The position numbers and the translations under genes were made by a program. 64,000 nucleotides of DNA, from NCBI RefSeq assembly GCF_000003815.2, contig NC_049982.1, positions 2,808,266-2,872,265 of the forward strand, written 5' to 3'. The DNA comes from Branchiostoma floridae. Lineage: Eukaryota > Chordata > Leptocardii > Amphioxiformes > Branchiostomatidae. Within the stretch, counting starts at the first letter, position 1. Each line of letters begins with the position of its first letter. This document shows, piece by piece, positions 40,571 through 61,573 of the stretch. The notes below the pieces were generated by a model. The model was not told the origin of the DNA. It worked only from the letters and a program-made list of their open reading frames with translations, and ran no database searches.

Positions 40571-40848
40571 ATTTGCTATACTGAATACGGCCCTAAGATG
40601 TCTTCATCTCTGTTCCATCGGTAAAATTGTGGTGTACAGGATTAAGCCCATTATGGTATATACACACATTGCCATTCAAACGCAATTATGAATTCCAATA
40701 TTTCTGACTGTAAATCATTTCTGACACTTAGTGCAATCGGTGCAAAAACGCGGAAGAGCAGAGATATCGAATATCATCTTTGAAGCGCTTTGATTTTTGA
40801 CATCTCTAATTATATCCAGAAATTTTACACGAGGATTGGGCTTTGTCG

Positions 40849-50142
<9,294 letters not shown>

Positions 50143-50204
50143 CCTCGGCAAGAGTTAAGATGTAGTTTTACCAACCGCTCCGTTGTTCCGTGTTTCTTGT
50201 TGAC

Positions 50205-50216
50205 AGAGGTTATATA
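50205..50216 (-). promoter_or_regulatory. Possible TATA box of gene C
   Basis: The minus strand reads TTTATATAAC about 65-70 bases upstream of the gene C ATG. There is no other support. Confidence 0.3.
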
Positions 50217-51074
50217 AATGTAAATTTTATCTTGCCACAGCTGATCTGTAGCGAACCTTTGGACTGTTTGAATAGTGGCACACAAGCTGGGTCATACCAA
50301 GTACCGAATAGGGGGAGAAATATAGAGTGTCACCGATAAATATATCTGATATATTACTAGAGAAGTATAGAATGGGTAATTTTTTTCTATTGACAACTAA
50401 TTCCATAGCTATTGTTCCAACACAAAGTTCTTGAATAAGAACGCTAAAAGACGTAACACATAAGTTGGCCACTGACTGACTTAAACTAATTTCAAATTGA
50501 TGGATGATATTGCGTCAAATTAGGATTTCATTACATTTTTTTACTCACAATATATTTAGTGTTTCATGGAGACTGCTTGACGTGGGTTAGAAACAAATAT
50601 AAAAAAAAAAAACTGTTTATATCATAATAAGAAAAAAAACTCTTATTTCAAATAAGAGAAACTCATATTATTAGACTTGTACCTTACTTGTTGAAATAAC
50701 TTTTGCTGGTGTTCTATGAAAAAGCTACAAACTTTTATCGGTCGAATACCAATCGTTTTGTCGTCCATCACACAGACATCAGCCTATTGCTGCCGTTCCA
50801 ACAAGTCCATGACCCCTTCACCTTTACTATTGCCACACTTACTACATGAGTCTATATTTGTCGACAGTCCTCAGTGGCTGCTGATTGGCTGGTGACTAAG
50901 AACAGAGCAGGTATTGGGTGTATGGGTGGAGGTGATTGTTTTACAATTCCCTCTCGTTATGAAAGAGCAAAAACTGTGAATATCAGTTTTGAAGCGCTTT
51001 ATTGTCTTCCATCTGTAAGCAAATTAGAGTTCACATTTAGCTGCAAGTTGCATACTTGACGCTTTTTTGTGACG

Positions 51075-51187
51075 TCATTCAACCGTGCAGGAGAAGGACG
51101 CAGCGCTCTCCTCGGTGCAGTACATGCCATCCGGACAGGAGGCGCTGCTGCACTGGTAAGTGCTCTCCCGGACAATGGGATAAGGGT
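51075..51187 (-). pseudogene. Orphan last exon of a gene B/C paralog
   Basis: An open 113-base exon (same length as the last exon of gene B) encodes YQCSSASCPDGMYCTEES ... FSC, with a TGA at 51077-51075 and an intact CTTACAG acceptor. No partner exon (DWC module, EGF or lectin) is visible in 51188-52340. Its downstream flank (TTTTGAAGCGCTTTATTGTC near 50988) resembles the 3' flank of gene C at about 40780, so the 3' end was copied with it. It is either a partial duplicate or the tail of a gene lost in the gap at 51567. Confidence 0.6.
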
Positions 51188-51566
51188 CTGTAAGGAAATA
51201 CAACACACATTGTGAAAACAGTGCTCCATGTAATTAAAAGATAAAGGGAGGCATATTTACATTATTAGTATTAGATCGTTATGGAATGTAATTTTTACAA
51301 TAACATTTATTACAATGTTGCCGTCACAAGCAGATCCGTAAGATGACTTACCAACTACATTAGAAATAATGGAAAATATAGGCTAATAGAAATCAATGGG
51401 GGCCGATATCCATATTCTATTATTGCAAACATGGATATGTTAGTTATATTGAATTAAAATTAATGAAGACTTATCTAAACTTTGCTTACGTCGATGTAGG
51501 TTAGACATCCAGGTAATAAGATACACCAAAATGTAGTTACTCAAGCAACTGGATATGGTTTGAAAC

Positions 51567-51681
51567 NNNNNNNNNNNNNNNNNNNNNNNNNNNNNNNNNN
51601 NNNNNNNNNNNNNNNNNNNNNNNNNNNNNNNNNNNNNNNNNNNNNNNNNNNNNNNNNNNNNNNNNNNNNNNNNNNNNNNNN
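51567..51681. other. Assembly gap
   Basis: 115 N, flanked by inverted copies of the same dispersed repeat, which may explain why it did not assemble. Confidence 0.99.
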
Positions 51682-51834
51682 GATATGGATTCTATCCGAA
51701 ACGTCTGACCGTTTCAAACCATATTCAGTTGCTTGAGTAACTACTTTTTGGTGTACTTTGCTTACGTATACGCTCTCTCGCTGCCGATATTGACAATTTC
51801 TTTTGTCATAGAGTGCACGCTGACTACATATAAA

Positions 51835-51837
<3 letters not shown>

Positions 51838-51868
<31 letters not shown>
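51838..51868. repeat. TA microsatellite
   Basis: An uninterrupted TA run of about 15 units in the intergenic segment after the gap. Confidence 0.9.
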
Positions 51869-51870
<2 letters not shown>

Positions 51871-52073
51871 CTTAGAACAGTCCTCAGATATGTTTGTTCA
51901 CTTGTTGATTAATCATCCTGTCATGATCAAATAAATATAGTGAGAATCTGTCCCGACTGTGTCAGCACCCAGCTAAGATTACAAAAAATAGATCGTCAGA
52001 CTAGCGATTTGTAGTATCAGTTGGCAGAAATAGATGTGGTTGTGTGCGTTGAAGATCGATCTGTCACACATAA

Positions 52074-52165
52074 CGTTCGCACATCTATCTGCAAGCGTCT
52101 ATCTAGAGAAGATGCCCCTACTGTATTTGGTGATAGCAAATTCCACTCTACGATAGTTCTAGATT
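52074..52165 (-). mobile_element. LINE 3' tail fragment (family X, inverted)
   Basis: CACATCTATCTGCAAGCG, AGAAGATGCCCCTACTGTA and CACTCTACGATAGTTCT are the reverse complement of the family X tail. Confidence 0.7.
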
Positions 52166-52174
52166 GCAACTAAT

Positions 52175-52295
52175 TATATTTCAGCCATACCATAGGTATG
52201 GTGAAATATATTGTTATATTGCAATCCATACATAGTATGGGATTGCAATATGTTGTTATATTGCAATCCATACATAGTTTGGGATTGCAATATAT
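52175..52295. repeat. Three successive hairpins
   Basis: GCCATACC/GGTATGGT near 52183-52200 is followed by two direct copies of a palindrome ATATTGCAATCC ... GGATTGCAATAT (52216-52251 and 52258-52293). It lies just upstream of the gene G kringle exon. Confidence 0.7.
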
Positions 52296-53493
52296 TATTT
52301 TTTCTTTGTTTCTTCTCCTGTCAAATCTTCAAATCCCTTGACACAGAGTGTCTGGAAGGGTCTGGAGTAACCTACAGCGGGACCGAGTATAAGACCAAGT
52401 CAGGCACGGAATGTCAGCGCTGGGACAGCACGTCCCCTCACAAGCCCGCCCGCAAGCCGCAGGATGGCACCGAGCACAACTTCCGCCGCAACCCGGACAA
52501 TGTGGCCATGCCCTGGTGCTACACCAAGGACCCCGGGAAGAGATGGGAGTACTGTGACATACCGGGATGCGGTAAGTTCTTTGTTTAACCGTGACCCACC
52601 CCCAACCCCACACCCACCCGCCTGCTCACGGACTCAACATGACGACCACTGCAGGCTGACCACTACACCTTTCATACTCGCAGAGAAACGTGACAAATGT
52701 GACGACACAAGTAGGTCGAAGGTCCTCGGCAAAGTGAAATCCAGAATACAGCTCAAAGAAAGACATTCGCTCTGGTAGGGATACATTCCTGTACGCAAGC
52801 TTGACGCAACTGCAGTGAGAATGCACCTTTTGTAATGAAGGTTTGGAGGAGTGCTGTAGTTGTTTGCTATCGAGACTTCTTATTGCAGTTACCTCTGCCT
52901 TCCCGTGCCTTGCAGTAGCTTGGTTTCTTACAAACTTGTCTGTGTGAGTTTAAGCTATTTGGATTATTCGTTTATTGGTCTCTTCTGTATGACAAGTAAG
53001 CATTATTAGTATGTTGACAAGCTCTAGGCCCGCGTCACACTGTGCAATGGTGACTCGTGATGAGGAAGTGAAGTCCATTGCATCGCTTGTCGGAAAGAGC
53101 TAAGAAATTTCCCAGAACGATGAACCGGTAAATTCCGTCTTCTCTACCACGACTATTGCAAGCATACCTCTCCAGTCAGCTCTCATGTCCCTTTCACTGT
53201 GATGTGATCTTGTTGACTGCGTTCCGGACGTGTCAGACTCTGTGATTTTGCTCTGTCGTTTAGGAGACTCAATTGGGACCGAACGGCAGGAGACAATTGG
53301 GACCGAACGGAAGGTGACGACTATGTTCACAGTGATGAACATCAGGAAGACAGCCGCCGAAGCGAAGGCCCACTGCTGGGCGGAGGAGAATGGACATCTG
53401 GCTGATATCAAAAGCACATTCGTCGCGGATTACGTAAAGAAAGCCATAGCGGTATACGGCAGTGAGTCCGAAGACTACTGGATCGGCCTTGAA

Positions 53494-53803
53494 CATGCTA
53501 CGGTAAGATACAGGCCTCATGGTGTACAATGCTGCTGTAAGATACAGGCCTACTGTTGCACAATGCTGCGGTAAGATACAAGCCTCATGGTGCACAATGC
53601 TACGGTCAGGTAGAGGCCTAGTGGTGTACAATGCTACGGTAAGGTACAGGCCTAGTGGTGTACAATGCTACGGTAAGATACAGGCCTAGTGGTGTACAAT
53701 GCTACGGTAAGATACAGGCCTCATGGTGTACAATGCTACGGTAAGATACAGGCCTACTGTTGCACAATGCTACAGTAAGATACAGGCCTAGTGGTGTACA
53801 ATT
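53494..53803. repeat. 34-bp minisatellite at a splice donor in gene G
   Basis: About nine units of the type ATGCTACGGTAAGATACAGG plus CCTAGTGGTGTACA. The first unit spans the last bases of lectin exon 53264-53502 and its GTAAGA donor. Confidence 0.9.
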
Positions 53804-54085
53804 CCTCGTAATTTATGACAACTGAATGCTACGGCAAGATACCACGTTACTGCAGATGAATCCATCTTTGTTTCTTTGGTCTTGACTTGGTCTGGTCTTG
53901 TTGCAGGGGAGCGGTGGCTGGGCATGGGCGGACGGAACTCCTCTGCCGTCCTACGACTACACGGCCTGGAGCTCCGGAGAGCCAGGTGACATCGGATAGC
54001 AGTGCGTCTTGCTGAAGGCAGCAGCCGACTTCCAGTGGGACAACGCTTGGGTGCAGCGAGAGGAAGTATTTCATCTGCCAAACAG

Positions 54086-54225
54086 GTCAGACCTGCCCAG
54101 TCAACTAGACGGCAGTCAGACCTCCCCAGTCAACTAGACGGCAGTCAGACCTCCCCAGTCTACTAGACGGCGGTTAGACCTCCCCAGTCTACTAGACGGC
54201 GGTTAGACCTCCACAGTCCACTAGT
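54086..54225. repeat. 29-bp minisatellite starting at the next splice donor in gene G
   Basis: About five units (GTCAGACCTCCCCAGTCAAC plus TAGACGGCA) begin exactly at the donor of exon 53907-54085. Confidence 0.85.
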
Positions 54226-54967
54226 CCCCTTGAATTCATAATTGGAATACCATACGATATGTAAAACTAAGCCTAAAATCCGAACAAAACTCGCAAAGCG
54301 TTGATTTTATATCTATCTATGAAATTCAGCGCGCCGTCAAGTATTGTGGTCGCCGTCAGTCCTTTGGCGCATGCTGCATTACTATCGGACTGAGGTCACC
54401 TGAGTTAGCGCCGAATGGCAGCCTCTCCAGACCCTTGCGATTTAACACCGCTTATTGTTAAGTCTTCACAAGCCACTGGTTGTGAAGAGAGAGTAGTCGG
54501 CCCTCCCAAACCCAATTGATTTTGTAGAATTCTGGTGAAAAACTACATAAAAAAAAGTAAAGAAAACAGTTTAAAGTAGAAATCATTGTTTCAAGTGCTT
54601 ACCTCAGCGTTTCCAATGTCCTTGGCCCCTGGCGACCGCACGTGCTAACCGAAATGTACGTTTATTTTCCAGGACCGGGAGATACGGACGCTTGCGGGGA
54701 CAGTCAGGTGAGATGGGAGTTTATAGCCTGGGTATAATCCTCTGTTTAAGCCACCGTTAAGCTCAATCGTTAAGCTTGCCTGTGAAAAGCCAGCAAAGGA
54801 TGGCACCGGGACTAAGACTTCTTTTGTCATTCTAGTTGTTTATTTAAACTTTATCGGTGCTTGGCGTGAGCTTTCAGCATTCTAGTGTGGCCTTCACCGG
54901 GAAAAAAAGCAGGCCCATCGGTTGGAAATCGCGAATCAGCGCTTTCCAAACAAAACTTGCCTCTACT

Positions 54968-55125
54968 AGGCTCCGTGGATCCGTGGTCTAATTGTAGAAA
55001 TTAGACAAATGGGGTCTATAGGAGTACGCTAGAAGAATATTTTCCTCACTCTTCTGGCCAGCTGACTCCTCTAGCGGACTATTGACTCTAGATTTCTACA
55101 ATTGGACCACCGATCCGCGGAGCCT
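54968..55125. mobile_element. MITE with about 34-bp inverted termini
   Basis: The left end AGGCTCCGTGGATCCGTGGT is mirrored by the right end reading ACCACCGATCCGCGGAGCCT. The match extends through TCTAATTGTAGAAAT. The element is 158 bases long and non-coding, in the gene G intron. Confidence 0.7.
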
Positions 55126-55929
55126 GGGAGAGGCTTCAACACAACCGCCCGCGCTCATAGAAGACCGCAAGGAAGGCGAACTCTAGCGCCTATCTACTCG
55201 TTATAGCAGGATCAGGTCTGATAAAAGATAACGATAGGCCTGATATCATACACACAATTCTTTTGTATATATTTCTTATCACAAATGATTGCTTAGGCCT
55301 CCATTCAACCATACAGCAATTGTCTGGTGACCTTACTGTGACCTAGATATCTGAGTTAAACTATGAAATCATCTTCACTTTCACACTAGCACGAGAAGTA
55401 GAAGCTGATATTGCCGACCCGGAAAACGCCTTCGAGTTCAGCGCGGTTCGGGAGGAGGAGGACCCGGATGTGGATGAGGACCCGGATGTGGATGACGACC
55501 TAGCTGATGAAATCCCGCGAGAGATGGGCGAGACTTGGGAGGAGCAGGAGGCTGATGACGTCAGCGAGGATGAGGTGGATGAAGACGCCATCTTGGAAGA
55601 GATCGATTGGCTCGTGGAGGAGTTGAGGGAGATTATTGAGGAGAAACAGATGGATATGGGGGAATGACTTTATGAGATTAGAAATAATAGAAAGTTATAA
55701 CAGAATCATCCAAGAGTAAAAATTAACAGCAAAAATAGAAAAGTGAAAGTTATCGGTGAAAGTAACAAACTTCTGTTTTTCTCCATTCATTTTCTATAGT
55801 GATAGAACATGTGCTGTTCTTTCAAAGTGTTCTGAGAAATTTCTAGATGACATATTATATTACATTAAAACATACAAAGGTTAGCTTTAGCTTTTCAGTG
55901 CACTGTCATGAATGGTGGAGAAAATCTGT

Positions 55930-56080
55930 AGCCGGGAGAAAGAGAGAGAGAGAGGGAGGAAGAGATGGGAAAAGAGAGAGAGAGGGAGGAAGAGATGGGA
56001 AAAGAGAGAGGGATCTGGAGAGACAGACAGGTATTAAGAGAGAAAAAGGGAGAGAGCGAAAGGGAGAGAGAAGCATAACG
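55930..56080. repeat. GA-rich simple repeat
   Basis: AGAGAG tracts contain two copies of a 30-base block with GGGAGGAAGAGATGGGAAAA. Confidence 0.85.
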
Positions 56081-56989
56081 ATGGAGAGGGAGTGTGGTTG
56101 TAATGACAGGACATGTTAGTTAAATTTAAGTTACGTTACGACATCATTCTCGGTGATAAAAGTAAATATAGTTTGCTGCGTAACTGATACGTCAGAGCAT
56201 GTTTTGTTCTTTGGAAAGGTTTTTCCTAGTTAAGATTATAACGTTATATTTGGTGAAACAAACAAGCAAACGTTAGCGAAGACTGTAGCAGATAGCAGAA
56301 CATGCATTGTTCCCCTAAGTATTTTGACTATAGCTAAGATAGTAATATAAGGGCTGCTTGCTGTAAGTATGTCCGTCAATTTTGAGGTGATTAAAATGGG
56401 TAAAATGGACACATTATTTGGTCTCTGTTGTCTTTATTATAAGCTGTTAGGGACCGAACTGATGTCACCTCTTTCCGCCCAGGTTAGCTATTTTCCAACC
56501 TAAATCGTGACCGCAGTTTGTCTGGACATGAGATATCAAGCTCAGGTGTTCCTCTGAAGCACCGCACAAAGTCGAAAGAGGGCACATAGTCTATCCGTAT
56601 GAAAGTATGTTCGTCCGACCAATCAGAAGGCCCCATTTCATATTGATAATGACGCAGTTACACATTTAACACCGGATCCAATCAGAGGAAGAGCTCACAA
56701 AACATTGACAAGAACAAATCCCTCCCTCCTCCCAGCAGGGAGAAATGCTCATCATCAGTACAGTACAGTTGACAAGATTTCACAACGATTTGACATTTTC
56801 TGCGAAAATGTTGGCTTCTAAATGATATCTGTAATCGCCATAGTGTTACGTGTGTGCATTTTACAGAAATTCATCAAACGAATTTACAAGTATGGTACAT
56901 GTTTAGCTCTATGAAATGAATTTGCATCCTTATATAGGTTTTCGGACGGCCATGGACGGTGGCATTATTCAGTGGTTATAGAAAATGAC

Positions 56990-57431
56990 CAGGCCTAATG
57001 ACACCGTGCTTTTGTTGGATGTCCATCGCTCTGCAGTGGTGACGTCAATGGCTTCAGTGGCGCCTCAGGTGCGATCGCAGCCCGAATGCCGAGGCGCATG
57101 TCCGTCCGAACATCGGGCACACGAAGGCGGTGCTGGGGTTGGGTCTTCTCTCCTTCTCCTTCTCCTTCCTGTCCCGTCGTTTCTGGTCTAGTTCATTCAT
57201 TCTGTTGTTTTCAAAGTTTCTCATGACACCATATTCACCGAGAATTAGGCGGTCATTTATCATATTTTGTTGACGGTTCGGACATGTTCTCACTTGCTCT
57301 AAACTTTGTGTCCAGCGCAACGGGGAAACACTATAACCGTTCGAGGAATTTAAAGTGGAAAGGAATGTTACAGTTTTACCAGAAGTAAAATGGCGTTGTA
57401 AAGGCAGTGCAATATCCAGACCTGACACCAA
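56990..57431 (-). mobile_element. Retrotransposon remnant with C-terminal zinc-finger-like motif
   Basis: A minus-strand reading frame contains a charged segment (LDQKRRDRKEKEKERR) and then F-V-C-P-M-F-G-R-T-C-A-S with G-L-R-S-H-L-R-R-H. This C-G-R-x-C-x-S-x-x-G-L-x-S-H pattern ends the polymerase protein of some chordate non-LTR elements. Here the first Cys pair is damaged (CPMFGRTC). I do not call it a host gene. Confidence 0.5.
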
Positions 57432-60400
57432 ACATCGAAAAACAAATGTCTTTAAGCTGTCCTAAATGACCACAGACTAGAAAGGTTGTGACATAGCGCT
57501 GAAGGGCTAGGGACTGAGATAGTTGTCTACAGGCCGGTGGCACAAGTGACTTAGTACAACAAGAAACGGCCAGCAAAGTGTACCATAAGCCCAGGAAGAC
57601 GGAGAAAGTCCCAGAGAGCCTTTTATGGAGGCCAGGACAGCCCGACACTCCGTGTCTGGAAGGGACATATATGGTGAATTTACAGCGTAGCGTTCTTCTT
57701 CTAAAGATCAAATGCTGTATGTGTATAAGTGTTATTCATCAGATAGTCTTTAACTCGATGTATTAAGGATTTGATGGAAAAAAACGTGCAATTCAGCCAA
57801 TTGGCTGCCAAATGTTTTTACTGAAGTTGTGTTGTGCAACAAATAAACCATTCATTCATTCATTCATTCAAATGCTGTCAGAAACAAAAGGGGTAGAAGG
57901 CAAATTACGGATAAACATAATACCCTTTAATCATGAATATTGTCTTTTTTTGCCTCAGGAAAATGAGATAAAAGAAAAAGGAATGGCCTTTGACTCTTGC
58001 GTTTACAGGGGATAATTATTCATAAACAAAAGATACTGCCACCAGCGTCTTTTAGTCTGCCATTAGTCAAGAAAAAAAGTTTTACCGTCTTCGCCTCAGG
58101 AAGAATACCATAAAGAACTAAACAATAGCGAAAGTATTAGATCTTGAGGGGCCAATTAAGTAGGAACAAAAGACGCTGCCATCGTTCCCATCGCAGTCTT
58201 CCATCTTCGTGAAAAGCGCAGCCAGAAACAGAGGAGCGGGAACGAATCTGGGTAAACAGGTGTAGAGGATGATACTACAGTTTTTACCAGATGATGCAAA
58301 ACTTAGGACATTGTTCACTGATTTATCAAATCTTTGTTAGCTCATTCATTCATTCATTCATTTCATTCAAACTCAATTGAGAAAGGAGAAGTCAAAACCA
58401 CTGCAGCTCTAACGCAATTTTCCGGCTGTGCCCGGATGATGGATTGTTTGAATGTAAACCCACATCTTGCGACATTATTATGACAAATGAACATTACTCA
58501 GCCTTCAGGCCATTTCTGGCAGTTATGAGTAACTGCAGAAAACCTGTCGGCTCAGTCTGGTGCGACTTCTCGTCGGGTGCACATCGCCAGGTGAGTACGA
58601 CGCTTGCGTTACGCTGGGTCTCGCTCCCCCTAACTTGCCCCCAACGTTTATCGACTTTTGAAACAGGTATTTACGCGTTGTTCTTTGACGGGTCTTTAGG
58701 ATTAAGGATATCTCGGGTTCAAACTTGGGCTCGAAATTAAGAAAGTGGCCAACTCGATCAGTTATCACGGTACAGTCGTACATCTGTGTTTTGCTCGTTG
58801 TCGGCCACCAACAGGTGAGTACAACGCCTACGTTACGTATTACGAAGCTCTCCCTGACGCTAAATTGCCGTAAACTTTTGAAACAGATGTTAACGCGTTG
58901 CCCTTTGACGTGTTAGCACGCTCTGTCCAAACCGAGGTGTCCCATGGCATTTGTATTGTGCCATTGTTGTTCAGGGGTTAGGGCTGAGGCGGCCAATTTC
59001 TTTACTTCGACATTTTTGTGGGGCATTGTTTTCGATATTTCTTTATTTCGTGTACTTCGATCATTTATCAGGGTACTGTTGTACATCTTCAATCTTTGTA
59101 TACGTTTTGCTCGTCTTCGGCCAGCAAAGAATGCATAAAATACTGAGATATGTAATCAGCCAGCCAGAGAAGGGGCGTCGACCTTTTCATTTTGACGAGA
59201 CGAGCGCGCGCCTCGCGGCCTGGGGTAACTCTGGAAAGGTGCAAGAGGCGCGTTTAATTAAGCCAGAGTAGTCAGTACATTATTCAACATAAACTAATAG
59301 TGATATTTGTATGGAGCTTTGGATTCGGAAAATTCAACCCTGGGATAATCGAGGGCGAGAACAGAGATCTATGTGTGCTGGTGTCCTATCAAATTTTGTG
59401 GGATTCTTTCAGTTCACATCATGTGAAAAGAAGTACCCTTGGTAGTTAGGGGGCTCGGTACGAATTAATGCCGTAAGGATGTGTGTCACTGGGATCTGCT
59501 AGGAGACACTGTAGTAGTGCCCTGGTGGGTTCGTAGTAGCAGATCCAGAAACGCGGTAACTCGGGGGGCGTATCTGCTCTCGGGTCTGACAATGGCGGGC
59601 CGAACATGTGCGGGATAGATGCCCCCCCCCCCCCTTCCACTCCCTAGTAAACCCGGTCCTGAATCCCTGACAAACTTTCATCCTCCTGAAATATTAATTG
59701 TCAAAATAGAAAGTTGAAATAGTAATTGTCAGAATAGAGAGTTGAAATAGTAATTGTTAGAATAGAACTACGGTGGTCAGTTAATCATATTAAAGTCTTG
59801 CCTCACACCGTTTTCACCAGCGGGCCTACAAAAGGGGGCGTTGTCACAGGTGACTAAAAACCCGTCCTGTATTGCGGACACAGCCTGTCAAACTCCAGAT
59901 AACTTCTCCGGTACGGCCAAGATGTTTCGCTGTTGCCCATGTTACGGTGACGTAATCAGGAATAATGAATAGGAATACGACCGTCTTTCATACCCCTTTC
60001 CACCAAGACTGCGCTCTCACAGCGCTCTCTCTCCCACATAGAATTTGACAGATCGCTCAACGAATTCTATGGAAAAGCAACTTTTTCTGACTTTTCAGTC
60101 AGACTTTCACAATTTTTATGATGTACCTAGTATACAATTGAGGGCTTCACACGTCTATTTTATGTCACGAGGGCCTTACAAAACACACTCCTGTATGTGC
60201 GCTTCTGGTAGGTGTAATTTTCTGTGTGTCGGCCATGATCAATCATCAAGAAGCGAGCGTGTTTGAAAAACAATTATGCCCTGTCCAACAAGCGTCCTCT
60301 ACTTATGTCGACATGCCTGGCGGAAACCCTCCATAAGTAGAATTTCGTCCCTGCATATATGAACGTTTGTGTAGAAGTATAATTCGTATCTGCTAGTTCT

Positions 60401-60821
60401 TATTTTACTTTACATAAGTATAAGTCAACTGAAATGACAGAAAAGAGGGCGTTTTCAGCAGATAATGCGGCAGTTGAACTCACATTAGCACAGTTTTACG
60501 GACCGTGGATAAGTAGGGTATTATATGGGTACGTGAAGACAAGGACAGGGCAATGGTGGCTGTTCAGTAACCTCATTTGACGACTTTCAACCATGGTTCA
60601 AAAGTAATGCAAACTGTGGGGTCTGCGTCAGACTAATGTCACATTTCCACAAAAGGGGCCCGGCCAAGCAGTTTTGGGGAAAGAAAAGTACGAAATAAAA
60701 GACAACAATAACACAAAACAGACCAAAAATAATTCACCAGCATGCCTTGTGCATATCTCTATTGGCAGAAACTTCAATTTGTCGGCAGGGCCTTCGGTAG
60801 GAAATCTGACATAGTCCTAAC

Positions 60822-61263
60822 AGTGGTATCTCACTGCACTTGGAGCACCGGTGCGGCGTTGGTAGAGCGTTCGGCTCGGAATCTATGGGTCCTGAGTTCG
60901 ATTCCCACCGTGCCCCCGACGTTGTGCCCTTGGGAAAGGCACTTAACACGACTTTCCTTCTGTCTGTACCGTGTATGTGGCACTGTTAATATAAGTTACA
61001 AAACTTGAGTGCAGTGCCACAACGTCCTCGTCTGTCCAAAAGCAAATAGAAAAAAAAATGCGGGGTTCGTTCACTGCGGTACCTTTGTGTTATTGTCGCC
61101 ATTTTTTAAATAATTTAGATATTGCGTAATACGTAAAAGAATGACTTAGAAGACAACAAAATGCGCAAAACGTAAGGAAATTCGTTGTCTGTCTCTGAAA
61201 CCCGTTGAGTCATCCTTCGAACTCCGCAGTACCGCACCGGTGCCCCAAGAGCAGTGAGATACC
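60822..61263. mobile_element. Inverted-repeat element carrying a tRNA-like SINE
   Basis: The left arm GTGGTATCTCACTGCACTTG with GAGCACCGGTGCGG near 60822-60856 is mirrored at 61231-61263 (CCGCACCGGTGCC ... GCAGTGAGATACCAC). Directly inside the left arm is a tRNA-like sequence (TTGGTAGAGCG, then AGTTCGATTCCCACCG) followed by the TTGGGAAAGGCACTT SINE body. Confidence 0.55.
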
Positions 61264-61573
61264 ACCTCTACGAGCTAAGGTAGTCGGTTAATTGCATGCA
61301 ACGAAACAGTATTCAAGTTTTCACCGGTACGTTCTGACTCTAGACTCTAGACCCACACGCAAAGTTAATTTCTACTTGGCGGTAGTCAGTACCTGAAGAC
61401 TGGATGACTTCAGTCGAAAACACGTTTGATTGACAGTCCGCTAGACACGCCGGAGGGCGCGCACACCGGCTGGACAGCACAGATGCATCACCTGGTGCGT
61501 TACGCCAGGGGGCATGAATGCACAATACTGACACTGGTTGACAGATAAGGGGGCGTTGTCACATGTATCTTAC

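Larger units (their letters stand above)
37170..40790. other. Intergenic region upstream of gene D and downstream of gene C
   Basis: No exon is supported. It contains a local duplication (about 39200-39830 and 39840-40570) and a MITE at 40299-40472 inside the second copy. Everything else looks like unique AT-rich spacer. Confidence 0.5.
52347..55667 (+). pseudogene. Gene G: kringle plus C-type lectin gene, broken
   Basis: Exons: 52347-52571 (kringle), 52684-52710 (short linker, EKRDKCDDT), 53264-53502 and 53907-54085 (C-type lectin), 54673-54707 (GPGDTDACGDSQ), 55390-55667 (very acidic C-terminus ending MGE then TGA). The kringle has SGTECQRWD, PWCYT and WEYCDIPGC, but the third Cys is Arg (NFRRNP). 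The second lectin exon has an in-frame TAG at 53997-53999 and an extra G at 54049-54051, after which DNAW no longer leads into C-S-E-R-K-Y-F-I-C. Removing one base would also restore the phase needed at the next exon. The link to the acidic exon needs the weaker donor at 54703 or a missing exon. No signal exon is found upstream. Confidence 0.7.

Noticed and set aside
57578..57766. Small plus-strand frame near the retrotransposon remnant
   Set aside because: No motif or context; likely chance.
60850..60920. A tRNA gene
   Set aside because: A- and B-box-like sequences are present, but the T arm does not pair and a SINE body follows, so a tRNA-derived SINE is the better call.
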